NCBI GenBank assembly: GCA_963675035.1
Contig: OY776112.1
Coordinates: 379,432,559 to 379,496,558, forward strand
Direction of reading: 5' to 3'
Length of the DNA stretch: 64,000 nt
From: Allygus modestus
Lineage: Eukaryota; Arthropoda; Insecta; Hemiptera; Cicadellidae
The position numbers were made by a program, and so were the translations under genes. The notes below the pieces were generated by a model, which was not told the origin of the DNA, made no database searches, and saw only the letters and a program-made list of their open reading frames with translations. Below, one piece after another: positions 49,145 through 61,395 of this stretch (positions within the stretch are counted from its first letter, which is position 1; every line of letters starts with the position of its first letter).

Positions 49145-49249
49145 TTAACACTTTCGCTGCGGGTACCCCAGAATCGGAACATTAATCAACATTGAAACAT
49201 ACGAGATTTCATGTTCAAACATGTTAAAGGCAGCGAAAAAAATGAACAT
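49145..49249. mobile_element. Small piggyBac-like MITE
   Basis: TTAACACTTTCGCTGC at the left and GGCAGCGAAA near 49,230-49,239 are inverted. Unit A at 30,670 (GTCTTTAATACTAAAACAAC) lacks the segment, which shows an insertion of about 100 bases at a TTAA-like site. Right end decayed, so the second TTAA is not visible. Confidence 0.55.
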
Positions 49250-50675
49250 AATTTCTATAAACATTTCCTGTTTTAACAAAAATACAATGATTGTAAAATC
49301 CGTTTGCATCCTAATGATATAATATTGTGTAACTGTAAGCAAAGAAGGTGTAAAATCCGATGACACCAAAGTTTTCTCTAGTTCCAGTTTAGCTTTTAAA
49401 TAAGTTGTTTTTTCGCCTAGATGTGTTGTTATGTTATCCTCACCTAGTCTAACCACCTGTTCAAACACATTTACAATGGTTCAAATTCCCCTTATGTGGT
49501 GAATTAGCGATGGGTAGTTCGTCTGGATAGGTCACTTATATATATTAATACCCCCGTCACAGCAAACCTGCGTACTCAGCGAATTTCCAATGCATAATAT
49601 ATCTCTTAATACCACATAAAGTCGCATACCAAGTTTCATAAAATATATTCACATATAAGCGATTTTAATTATTCTCCATAAGAATAACATTGTTAATGAG
49701 TACGTATGTTTGCTGAAACAAGGAACACAAACAATTGGTTTTGATGCAAATATAAATAGAATTTAACTAGGAGAAGCCACATACCAAGTTCCATCAATAT
49801 TCAATCATAAATAAGCGCTTTATAACATTCTAGTTATTCTCTATAAGAATAACTGGAGTTGAGAAAGCAGGTTTGCTGCAACGAGGAACAAAAAAAGGGT
49901 TTTTATATAATTATCAATATAACTCAACCAAGTGAAGCTACATACCAAGTTTTATTAATTTATGTTCATAATTAAGGGAGTCATTACATTTTACTTATTC
50001 TCAATAAGAATAACATGGGGGCTGAGTACGCAGGTTTGCTGCTACGGGAATAAACGACGAAAAATAAATTTTTTGTACAAATATCAATATACCAGTACTA
50101 CGTGAAGCCACATACCAAATTTCATCAACATACATTCATAAATAATCGAGATATCAAATTTTATTTATCCTCCATAAAGGTAACATTGGACAACGTACTG
50201 TGTTTAGCACTTTGAATATCACGGCAACGGTTGGACGTATAATCACAATTTAAACACCAAAATGATTGATTTGTACAGCTAAACTGATTGGTATAAGCAA
50301 ATGTGAAGTTTATAGTAAAATTAATTGGGGAAAAGCTAAAACCCATTTTCCCATAAGATTAACATGGGAGATTTTATGAACACGTTTTTTGGATTTTCTC
50401 CGCAACCATATCACCTAGTTTAATGATTCAAAATACCATATTATTTGTTTTTTAAAACTCTATAACATAATCGAAACCAAAATTAAGTTTTTTTAAAAAT
50501 TTGTGTGTGAAAAATTCAAAAAACTGATTTTTGGAAAATTTAAAACCCCCATAAGCCCCCCTTCCCATGGTCCGATTTTTCTGGTTTTCGAACTTAAAGT
50601 CATGAATGTTACTTTACACGTTTGAGCCAAATTTCATCACAATCGGATGTTTTTTACTCAAGTTATCGTGTTAAC

Positions 50676-50677
<2 letters not shown>

Positions 50678-50769
<92 letters not shown>

Positions 50770-50770
50770 T
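50678..50770. repeat. (CA)n(TA)n microsatellite
   Basis: About 70 bases of CA, then about 20 of TA, at the internal site also used in copy 1. Confidence 0.96.
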
Positions 50771-50938
50771 ATTTTTAAAAGAAAAGTACCAGAGTACCCT
50801 TCAAAATTCATTTTTAATTCACTTACACGTGTTTCGAGGTTTACCTCATGATCACAGTGCAGCTAATAACCTTAAACTTAAAATTGAATAATCTGTAAAT
50901 AAACAAAATTAAATCTGGTAATTTTCTTTTAAAAATAA
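50769..50938. mobile_element. Small foldback element with hammerhead-like motif
   Basis: TTATTTTTAAAAGAAAAGTA at 50,769 and the 25-base segment ending at 50,938 are inverted with one mismatch. In the middle GTTTC GAGG TTTA CCTC ATGATCAC (50,831-50,853) resembles the Penelope-type terminal motif read on the minus strand (stem GAGG/CCTC then GAAAC). It sits in the TA tract of copy 5. Confidence 0.5.
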
Positions 50939-51275
50939 TAATTATAACAGTAGCCCTATGCAGTGAACTAAATAATATAATATATATATATATATATACA
51001 TATATATAAATTTGAATGAATAGTGTTTTTTGGCATCTGGGGACCTCAAAAGAAAAATTTATCATGGTCTCGGGCTTAAGTCTTACCATGAGACCTACGG
51101 TAATAGCTTCTTCCCTATAAGGGAAATTCGCTAAAAATGAGCTATCCGACATGTTATTTCATGTTACCTAATATTATATGGTTATTTAGATCAACATATG
51201 TCACTATAAAAGCTGTATCATGATGTCATAGAGGTCAAGAGCTGGTACGAACCCAAAACGGTGCCAATCTCAGTT

Positions 51276-54200
51276 AGTAAAAACTTATTTTGTTGATGTA
51301 AATAAAAAAGATTTAAAGTGGAAAGTGAATCTAGTTAGTCCGGGATTAGTGACCACGTCCGGGATGCCAGTTAAATTATTTCCTACTGCAAACCTCCGCA
51401 GTATACTTTTGGTTTGTTTTTTTATTTGTTTATAGCCTTTCGTACATCATTTAGAACAAAATTTTATTATCGCAGTTTTTAAGACACATGTTGGTTAAAC
51501 AAGTTTTTTATATTATAATTGTCAACTCTCTGCGTTGGATTTTATTCCTAATTATGAAACAATATTTGTATTCTTGGTTATTTATTATTCAACGATTATA
51601 CTGGATTTCGTTTCCTACATCCCCCTCCCTCCAAACTCGCAGCCTGAAACAATCTTCTGTAAGTCTCATAAATTATATTACACAACAACATTACATTATT
51701 GCTTATTTGATTTATTTGTCTATGGCAACATAAAGACATTAAATTCCCCATTTAATGATTATAACTTATGTTCCATGTTAGTAAACGTTAACATTGTGTA
51801 ACATACACAAGTAACCAACTAATAATAAAAAGAAAAATTTGACGGGATTATTGATTAGTTTTTAAAGCATTGTTCGAAAAATGTTGTTTTAAGGTTGAAA
51901 CACAGGATTTAAAAATTAAATTTGTTTAAACACGAACAGATGTGATGCTTTTAGCGGTTAACTGTACTGACTTAGTATTAATGAAGTTATGTTTTGCAAG
52001 ATAAATAACGTTCCCCAACATAGCCAAAATAAGATTTATTTTCCTTCCCTCTCCTGGGCAATGCACAGGAAACACCCTCCGTTTTTATATTAAAACTCCT
52101 AAGTGTAACAACAAGCTCATTATGCAAAATGCATAAAAAACTCTGTTATAAATAAACCTCAATTGAGCTGCGTGAACTTTTAATTACGTAGGTAAATCTA
52201 AATCAACTAGTAAGTGATTAATTGTTTCCAAATATTAAATATTTCTATATTAATCAACAATTTTAATTAAATAATTAGTGTATTTTTATTTTAATTAAAC
52301 TTAACTAAATATAAGCCTTATTTATTTTAATATATTAACGTTAGTACTCTGTACATGTTTGAGGTTTTAAATTTCAAACTATTATAGAAAAAAAAACTAC
52401 ATTCACTTAAGAATATGAACATCAAATCCTATTTGATGAATTCAAAGTACTAAAACATTTAAAATATATGATGGGGAATTAAAAATAAACTTACTTGTTT
52501 ATGTTTGGCTTTTAATCAGTTGAACTAAAAAAATATCAAATAAATACGTTGTTGATGATTTTTTACTTTTTTAAAGGGGGGGGGGGAAGTTAACACTCTC
52601 ATTTTTTTCTATTTGAGTTGTATATGCAAGTAATTTTGCCTGTGCAGATTGTACACAAATACCTACATTGTCAATAAATTCAAGCACTGGTTACACGCCC
52701 TTATAAATCGGTTACCATGATTCTTTTGGTTTTATTTCCTAGTAGTTCTGACTTTCCAATATGATTATTCTATATTTTTGGCTTTAGTGTTATTGTGTGT
52801 AGATCGTTTTTAAAGCAAATGTTGTTAATGTTACGTGTATCAGTCAAATAGTAATGCGATATAAATTAAATGACAGCTTTAATGATGGCCACGTATAATG
52901 TAGTTATAATAACAGACGTTGGTCATTGAGACCTTGATCATTCTGAGTGTCGCATCGTAATTCAATATTACAGGGTCGTAACCCTGCAGAGGAACCCTTC
53001 CCTGGCTCGAACGTCAAATTATATAATATACTTGGATAGGATTCCAAAGGAACAAGATAGCTTCATATAGCTGTGTTACATTATATATTAAACAATACAG
53101 ATTATGTAAATTAATTAACAAAATATTAAATACACATCTCTCTAGTTAAGGTTACATTGTAGTTGACAAATAAATTATGTAACATAATCCATAATAACTT
53201 TATAATCCCTAAAAAAACAGTAATTTTGGATACGTTGTTGTTGAATAACTTTTCATTGGCTTTTACCAATTAAAAAAGACAAAGTTACACTATATCTTTA
53301 CTAAATGTTCCATAAGAGTATTGAAATATAGAAAATAATGTCAATGAGCATGGATATTCAATTCAATACCGACATTATCCAAATCTATAATCATTTTGTT
53401 AGACGCAGTATTACAAACACAAGTAATAGTTTTAAAGTTTGTAAAAATTAAAAAATATATATTGTTAGTGAATAATAGTTCGTGATGTAATAAAGCGGAA
53501 AAGCTCATATTTTTGTTGACTTGTCTGTAGATGTTGAGTATCTTATATCCGATCAAAACCTTCAACTTTTATGTGTTTAGGGTTTTTTAATATTAAATAT
53601 ATCTATACCGCTGTTTTGTGCTTACAACAACACAAAATAAATATCATATGATATTTGTTATATACTTTTAACAAACTTTACTTAATTATTAACTTCGTTA
53701 GTGAGTGATGTACGTTAATTTGTTACATATATATTATATTTGTGATTATGATTAAAGTGTTTGATTAGATGTAATGAGAAGATGGGTCACATAAATGATG
53801 ACATTTCTTAATGAGCGGGTGACCCACAGAGTAGAAATGAATTGAAAGAGCTCTTAAACAATAGAAGAAGCCAACATTATACTTTGGGATGTTTCGTCTT
53901 TGACACACCTGCTAGCTGACGAAAAAGGTGCAGGTTTTCGTATAATGCTTTCGTATATACTCTTGAAATACACTACTAAAACTAAAGATTTATTTATCCA
54001 GGCATTTTATTTCAACTAATAATTATTATTGAAAGATACGTATAAGTATTAAAATGATTTTACCGTTGATTATTATTTTATATTATTATTAAAATGATTT
54101 ATATACGAGTAAATAAATGTTTAATACTCTGATTACTCCTAAATAATTATATCGCTTTTTAAAACAGCATTGCACTACAACGATCATTCGGATGAACGAG

Positions 54201-54700
54201 TATTGTAATTTTATATAATAATATGATATGCCTAAATATAATATAATAAAATACAGGTTATCCCGCAACGGGATGGGCTAAATTCAGGATTTGGATAACT
54301 TTTCAAAAGGAGCAAAAAACTTAATATGCCATATTTTATAATTTTTTTTACCATATGTCTGTCTGTAAGTGATTTTTAATTAATACAAATTAAATTAGAA
54401 ATCACTTGAGGTACTGACTCTAAACTTGGCACGCCTATCATTCTAGCTCAAGGGTAATTTAGTATTGAATTTTGTCTTTCTAGCCTTAAAAGTTGAAAAT
54501 GGCGGCCATTTTAGTTTTGCTATCTTAGAGTTTGATTTGAAAATTAAACGAAAAATATCTCAGTATAATATTAAAATAAAGGTAGACATGCGATATTAAT
54601 CTTTACAATTGTTATGGAGATTAAATAAATTAAACCAGCTAAATAACAATTGTTGATTTTGTAGTAGTAGTAGTAGTATTTAATATTCCACTTTTTAAAT
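51276..54700. other. About 3.4 kb AT-rich, no gene recognised
   Basis: Short frames only (51,488-51,801 plus; 53,341-53,565 minus), no motifs. A run of about 10 G lies near 52,578. 52,940-53,030 is GC-richer with AGGGTCGTAACCCTGCAGAG, possibly an old tRNA-like repeat. 54,250-54,620 looks like an interspersed repeat in texture. A short (GTA)n lies near 54,660. Confidence 0.45.
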
Positions 54701-54739
54701 AAGCAAATATTAATGGGTTTAAAAAAATATACGCCTTAC

Positions 54740-54786
54740 AGTCGATTACTCTGTTTGACAGTGATTGTCACTGAGCTTGTCGCCAT
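54740..54786 (-). CDS. Possible first coding exon, unidentified
   Basis: Minus-strand ATG at 54,786 in a good insect start context (GACAACATGGC) opens MATSSVTITVKQSNR and runs into ACT|GTAAGG (donor at about 54,739), a strong splice donor. The frame is also open upstream to 54,945, with protein-like text (CDHNNICICDSFASPSFNNL), so translation might begin earlier. No family recognised and no second exon seen to the left. Confidence 0.25.
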
Positions 54787-55652
54787 GTTGTCAGTAACAG
54801 TTGGGAACTGACTTTGCCAGACGCCATCTGTAGTAAGGTTATTGAAACTGGGAGAAGCAAAACTGTCACAGATACAGATATTGTTGTGATCACACTCCAG
54901 TGTTTCCGCTATGGTCTTTAACACAAAAATAATGCCGGGTTGCAATAAACCTTAAAACATTATATTATTCTACAGTTAATATTATTTAAAATTGCAGTTT
55001 AAGAAACGTTGAAACACGTTAAGGCCTAAAATACATTTATGAAATACTTAAGAGAATGATGTGTCGTTTTCTGTAACCAACGAGAAGATCATAAATAAAA
55101 CATTTAAATATGTGGGAACTATTTCTCCGTTCTTATCCTTTTTCATTTGATTTTTGCATATTCGATTTTCAATTATAAAAAACTACTTAGTTAATTATAT
55201 TTTGTGTTAAACTAATTTAAAATTAAAAATGTTGGTCCAGTTTTGTAGCCAATGACATATGCCGTTATATTATATTTGTTTATTTATGAAAATTAATATT
55301 TAATTTGTGTAGCATTAAAAATGTGTTATTTAATTCCACTGTTATAATTAATGTACTTTATTTTATATACATATAAAATATAAAAGGGGTTTTAATGAAA
55401 TCATTTAACAATTTATACCTAAAGTAGCCTTGCACACAATAAACTAAAACTCTACTGTCAGCCAATACCGCTCCTTCAGTTACTTTGAGACGTGTATTTT
55501 TTCCATTCGATTCCCTTGTATAACACGAGCTTTCCACTGTTTCGTTCCTCGTTGATTTAGTTTATTTTTTGTAATAATATATTAATATTTTTAATTTTAT
55601 TTTTATATATTACATTATTTTATAATTTACCTAGCTCCATTCCTAGCCAGAA

Positions 55653-55880
55653 TGTACAGAATACAAATTGGCCTTTGCTCTTTTCTGAGCCCATTGTGTA
55701 GTACCCTGGCATAGTGTAGTTAAGGCATTGGAGCTCAGTGGGGAGGGAGCATCGATCTTCATTGTTCCAGCGAGAACAACCTTTGTAGAGGTTCTATAGC
55801 TTGACTCACATTATATTATCAAACAACTGACCTGGAAACGCGTTTTAATTCAAAACAAACCTTATTTTTAGCTACTGAGA
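55653..55880 (+). mobile_element. LTR-like repeat, partial copy
   Basis: TGTACAGAATAC, then GAGCCCATTGTGTAGTAC, GCTCAGTGGGGAGG and AGAACAACCTTTGTAGAGG parallel 37,972-38,160. Similarity fades after about 55,880, and no CA end or primer site is evident. A short block shared with the end of the unit B insertion lies at 57,492-57,541. Confidence 0.6.
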
Positions 55881-56879
55881 TTTTTCCGCTGTGGTTTAAA
55901 AGTATTATGGTCTTGTTTACGTAGTTTTTTTCTACCATTATTTTTCTTTTAGGAAATATGTGTAAAATAGAAGAAGCAGTGTCTGACGACATGAACTTCA
56001 CATTAGATAATGTAATGCAAGTTTTTAGTTATAAGTTGTTTAGCCACAGATTGTTTTTATTGTTTAAAATTAATTTACAGACTAAGGCATAATAATGGTT
56101 AATGAGTAGTAAGGCAATCATTGGCTACATATTATTTAAATCCGGAATCTTCTAGATAAAAATTAACATGTACCGTAATTTGGGTCCTACTGACATAATT
56201 AATTATTATATGTAGTATTTAAAACAAATATAATCAAATATCCTTAAATATTATAAGACATATAAAATGAGTTAGATCGGGTTCAAATAAATTGTAAACA
56301 TAATAATTAAATACATAAACCCTTATACGAACTCTATAATACCAACCTTCCTTTTTTATTCCTTATGTGTTCCTCTACAGAAAAAAAAACTATTCCCATT
56401 TAGAAAAATTGTGTTTTATATAAAACGATGGAAAGTTATTATCTCTAAGGACATCAGTGAAGGCATTAAATAATGACATTGAACAATGAGATAAATGTGA
56501 TGATTGAAAAATTTATCATTACATTGAATGTAATTTACTATTCTTTCCATGACCATTGGCTGTGAAATAAGGGAATATAAAATATCATTGTAGTTTACGT
56601 AAAATAACTGTCTGGAAAATTCATATACACAAATAGTTGAAGTATTTGCGAATACAAAATTTAATTAATATACCTCTTTTGATGAAGTCCAGCACTAATA
56701 ATTATAAATACTATATGGAAATTGATGTTTTAGTCGACCTTTTAAATCTCAAATTGTAACAGCAAAATAAAGGCGTGCCAAATCACTTATTGCTTTACTT
56801 TGGTAATATAGTAGCATTGTATATTCCCAGAAATAAGATTATAACCATTGGTTTGATACACCACGCACAACAATATTAT

Positions 56880-57150
56880 AGATATTTTAACAGAATATCA
56901 TGGGAAACCATGAGTTTTCCGTCAATAAATAAATACATAAGAAGCGGACCAGAGCAATAATGGGTTTATTTAAGAGCGTGAACATTGCATTGACAATAGA
57001 CCCCGTATTAAACAACCTAAACTGATTGTTAAACATAATATTGGTGTGATTTATAAATGTCTGCAATTGAATTAAGACTGGCTTTTCAAATACTTTGAAC
57101 AGCATTTATGTATTTGAGATAGGTTTAAAATTATTGAGATCGTCAACAGT
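56880..57150 (-). pseudogene. LINE reverse transcriptase fragment (N-terminal RT part)
   Basis: On the minus strand DDLNNFKPISNT (compare the D..N.RPIS motif that opens LINE RT domains) is followed, in the frame from 57,105, by FKVFEKPVLIQLQTFINHTN, IMFNNQFRLFNTGSIVNAMF and TLLNKPIIALVRFLCIY, matching the first RT blocks (KVFEK..L.QL..F, QFGFR.G.ST..A). The catalytic motifs are absent. Dead fragment. Confidence 0.72.
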
Positions 57151-57545
57151 TTGTGCTAAGAAAACTAAAGCAAGTTGTAAATACTCTAGGAATGCTGCAC
57201 TTTTCGCGGAATAGTAGTGATATAAAAGACATTTAATTTATAGAAATTTATCTACAATATATTCTTATTAGTAGTAGAGTTAAATCACATATTTATAACA
57301 TGAAAATAATCAAAAATCAGTTTAGTTTTTGATATATAAGGCCATTGGTTAAGGCTATAGGATATAAATAAATAATCATATATTATTGTTAAATTACATT
57401 TATTTACCTGCCTCATGGAATTTAAAAAGTTTTCTTTCCCATTTGTAGGATGCCTAAAACACAAATAAAGTTGGAGCGAAACTACAGAAATGGTTCTCTC
57501 TTTAGACAATGCTTTCTCCTAACAAAGGCCAACCACCTACTAGAC

Positions 57546-58300
57546 GAAAGCACTGCTATTCACACCTTCATAAACCCATAATTGCAAATTAAACCCACAT
57601 AATTGTATTGTTTGGTTCACATGCTGCAATACTCTTAATGATTAATGTCGTTAATGCTCATAATAATTAATTATTGATGTTATGTAATCCATTTTCATAA
57701 GGGAAAAATGTGTAATAACTATAATACGGATCAAATATAGTATTTGTGTTGAATATTTACAACAACAAATATGACTTGATGATACTTCTACCAACCAAGA
57801 TAATAACCAACCAAGATCGTACTTCCGATAGCCAAAGTGCAACACTACTTCTAAAACAACATTTGGTTTTCAATTTGAATCGTATAGTTTTTGATTTGTT
57901 TAAAACTCAATTGACCTTTTTTAGTTTGAAATATCAAAGTTTTGAATATAAATACGGTGAAATATGTATATACCCTATTGATAGAAAATAATATATTTGT
58001 TGCAAAAAAAATCTTTAAAAAATTGTTTATCGTTCTTCGCAGAGCGATAACGCATTATTAGGATATTTATAACTTCGTCAGTTGTATTTTTAACAACACA
58101 GTGAGCTTAACATTTAAAAATATGGAGCTTCTTCTGGCTACTGCTATGAGCCAAATGATGTAGCTTCATTTATGGGATCGAATTTTTTAAGCTAAACAAA
58201 TTAAATAGGAATATCAGATGATTAAATGATTTATAAATCTTGCTTTATAGGTTATGAAGAAACAAAGTCTGTAATAAAATAAGCTTGATACCTTTCAATA
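57546..58300. other. AT-rich, no gene recognised
   Basis: Short frames only; no motif or repeat recognised. Confidence 0.45.
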
Positions 58301-58400
58301 TCCTGTTGAGTTGCACTATGCTACATGTTTCGTGGCAACAACCACATCTTCAGGCAGCATCTTCAGGATGTGTCATATCAATTTACAATTTAAACACGAT
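58300..58400 (-). mobile_element. Penelope-like terminal motif
   Basis: On the minus strand CTGAAGAT, hairpin stem GTGG/CCAC (58,332-58,345), then GAAACATGTAGCATAGTGCA. This is the order found in Penelope-like element termini and hammerhead motifs (CUGAUGA replaced by CTGAAGA). A second CTGAAGATG lies at 58,357-58,366. Remnant only. Confidence 0.45.
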
Positions 58401-59400
58401 CACATACAGTAAAATTACACACAAGACCGGTCATTTTTGGTAAGTATAGTATGCTCCGGTCGCGGTGCGTGCACGATAGGTCTACCGGTGGTGACTCTAC
58501 AATAGCAGTAGGAAAATTAATTCAGAAACAAAGTCTAGTGAATGGCCTTGCCACAAGAATTTGTAAATTGTATCTAGCATTGACATCCAAAATACATCAA
58601 GAAAACCTTTTAAAGACAGTTTCTAGGGTTTGACTATTTAACAAAGGGGTTTCTTAAGAGCCTTTGAAATTTAAAATATCCCATGAAATGTAAAAGTGTT
58701 TAAAGTCTTACGGTTTGCCACTACACAAAATAATTCATAACTACATTTGAAATAATATATTATAATTTTAAAAATATTGTACTTTTGTTTTTTTAGGTTA
58801 AGTGTATTAACTATAGTTCGATGTTGTGTTAGGGTTTGTCTCACGTGTATACTGAAATTTCGTTTGACATTCATCACCGAAAGATTGTGCTTGGAATCGA
58901 AAGATTTTAGCTTGGAAAATCTATGCTGAGGACTTTCAGAGAGCTTTCGAGATTGAATTTCAAGTTTCATTTTTATTCTTCATAAGAAGCTGTTCCTATT
59001 ATACTATCTTTAAATTTAAATTACTAACAAAGTGATTTTAAAATTAAATTAAATAACATTAAACCATTTATTTTCTAAATGTTCAACAGAAAATTGGCAG
59101 TGAAAATAAACATATAATTTTATGAAAAAAATTTAGTTTGATTTTGAAAAATAGCTAAATTGACTATTTATCTATGACGTCATTGGCAGATATTATTAGA
59201 TATTATTGTTTAAACCAGTTACTTCCCTTTAATACTAACTCATGTTAAGGAGTGTTTTGTTAGGTGATTGAGAACCATTGTAAAATATATGTATCGGTAA
59301 TGATACATTTTGAAGGAATATATACGTAGAATATGTCCAATTTCCCCCGAAACCTCACAGCACGTGAATCCTAGGACCTAAATCAGAGGTTTAACGCAAA
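58401..59400. other. AT-rich, with a small GC-richer patch at 58,440-58,510
   Basis: No gene recognised; the frame at 58,451-58,633 has no family features. Confidence 0.4.
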
Positions 59401-59639
59401 TCAGCCTGGATTGTTCTGATGAGGTTTGCCTTTGAAACAGACCCGTAATTTCGCAACGACCTTTTAATTCCTTTTTTGTACAGACTGTTGTGCTGGGTTT
59501 TATATATTCACCCCAACACATTGAGCTACTATGATCGATGGGGAACTATTTTAAACTGTTATTAAAGTACTTTAATTTAATCACGTCGATCAGTTTTAAG
59601 CATTGCAGAGTGAGGGTGTAATGACTTGACGGGGTGAGG

Positions 59640-59900
59640 GTTGTTTTCCCCTGCAGCCATTGTAAAGACAAAGTGTCTCAGAACTCTCCCCCGCAATACT
59701 ACAACAAAGCCATAGTAGTGTTTCTTCTTTACGCTTCCATCTAGTGAGAAGTTTATACCGACTATTTATTGTAACTTTTATTTAGATTATAATTACTTTA
59801 TCAGTAAACAATCAGTCAGATTTGTGAGATTATGAAATATCAGATGTTGGAATTCACTGTGAAATTGTTCCCTGTTACCAAAGCATAATTTTGCCATTAA
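59640..59900 (+). repeat. Third, diverged copy of the 27.87-kb block
   Basis: TTTTCCCCTGCAGCCATTGT, AAAGACAAAGTGTCTCAGAA and CTAGTGAGAAG, and later GAAATATCAGATGTTGGAATTC and CCCTGTTACCAAAG, line up with 27,880-28,120 and 47,830-48,070. It shows that this block exists outside the tandem duplication. Confidence 0.7.
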
Positions 59901-61300
59901 ATATAATTATAATAAATACAATGTTGTAAATTACAAATGTGTTTGATAGGATTCCTAATAAAGCAAGTATAAGAAATCGTCTACCTAAAGGGATTTATGC
60001 TTCTAACTGAACAATTAAAAATATAACGTACTTTTCATTTTTTTTTTTATTAATATTTACCATTTTTGATACGTACTAGGGAAAAAATTATTATCTCTTA
60101 AAAAAATGTTTTAATGATTTTTTTTTTAATCTAACATATATACAGCCGCATGTGTAACACACCCAGACATATGAATTCTAGATTACTTCCAGACGCGGTA
60201 GAAACGTAAAATTGTACCTCGAAACTCCCGGGGAAATTGACAGAAGTTAAAATTTTCAATTTTAAAACCTATACTTATTACTTTGAAAATTATAAATTTT
60301 AACATTGGGCTTATGGAGTTTCAAAATAAAACAAAATAAATTCTAATAGCTGTAAAAATCTCCTCTAAACTGTCAAAGTAACTTTAACATGGTAGAGTAC
60401 TGTGAAAAAAAAATACAGAAACATTAATAGAGATCTAGAGTGGATATATCCCAAATGAATCAAAACGGTATACTGTACAAACTTACTCCAAGGGTCATTG
60501 AGTTATAATACAACTGGAGTGACACCAATAAAAAATATTCAAAATGGAGAAAATTGTGAACATGTCCAAAATAGTGTATTTTTATTTTAGCTCTAGGGGC
60601 CAAAATGACGGTCCGCTCGAAAACAAGACACTTCCAGTTGCCAAGGACTTTAGATGATCTACAACTTAGGTCCTGTGACTTTTTGTCGTATCTCGACTCC
60701 TCCACACTTTGGTAGCGCTACAATCTTTAAATGTCGGTATTTTTTGGAAATTTTGATGTGTTTTTGTTATCACGTTAATATCGTTGATGGAGGCCTAATA
60801 ATGGGCACCCAGTATGTCTACATCAATCTTAGTAAATAGCAACATGTTTATGACCAGTTTTGATTAACAAAACTCGAAAAATCGAAAACTCTAAGTATCT
60901 TTTGAGTTTATCGTTTTGTTAGTATAAGTAGTAATGAAATTATGATTCTCTACCAATTAATATTAATTAACATGCTCGTAACACCATTTATACTTGACCT
61001 AGGAGCGTGAGATTTGGCATGCTTGTGCTTTGCACCTTTTACCCCAAAGGAAATTCTTGAGTCTTACTTATTTCAATTTAAATACTTGAAATATATTAAT
61101 AATGGTGAATAAAAACAATCAAAATGTATTGTCGTTTTAACAGTTCTAGCGGCCGAACGGAAAGTGTTTTATTTAAATATATGCATACGGGATGTAGTAA
61201 CAACACGGAATATGCTGATCAAAAAGTTGTTTAAACATATGCTTAATTTACTGTTTTCTTAGTAAGAAAATAATAGGTTGGTTCTGGGCCACTTGATGTG
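59901..61300. other. AT-rich with possible interspersed repeat at 60.2-61.1 kb
   Basis: No gene. Frames at 60,460-60,705 and 60,654-60,839 overlap on opposite strands and show no domains. Confidence 0.35.
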
Positions 61301-61314
61301 ACACGACTTCAACG

Positions 61315-61395
61315 TGAGGCCAAATAGCAACCTTGGGGCAAAGCCCCCCATAGGGGTCTAGGGGCGGAGCCCCCAGCGACCAAAGCGAGTAGCAA
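61315..61395. repeat. GC-rich double hairpin repeat
   Basis: Two short hairpins of the same design, GGGGCAAAGCCCC (61,336-61,348) and GGGGCGGAGCCCC (61,361-61,373), separated by CCATAGGGGTCTA and flanked by GACCAAAGCGAG. This is sharply GC-rich against its flanks and looks like a dispersed element or transposon end. No second copy in the window. Confidence 0.65.

Larger units (their letters stand above)
49551..51134 (-). mobile_element. Dispersed repeat family, copy 5 (longest)
   Basis: Starts CCCCCGTCACAGCAAACCTG and ends GGGAAATTCGCTAA. It contains several internal repeats (about 49,675, 49,840, 50,005, 50,170), the C-rich AACCCCCATAAGCCCCCC section, (CA)n(TA)n at 50,678-50,770 and an inserted foldback at 50,769-50,938. 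Unit A near 31,010 has the empty site. Confidence 0.92.
31333..51275 (+). repeat. Segmental duplication, unit B (about 19.9 kb with insertions)
   Basis: Direct tandem partner of unit A. After removing insertions at 33,127-34,334, 34,870-36,084, about 38,106-43,922, 45,199-46,320 and 49,551-51,134, about 9 kb remains and aligns in order with A. Comparison with A gives the empty site for most of the insertions. Confidence 0.95.

Noticed and set aside
50622..50891. His-Thr-rich frame
   Set aside because: Translation of the (CA)n tract in repeat copy 5.
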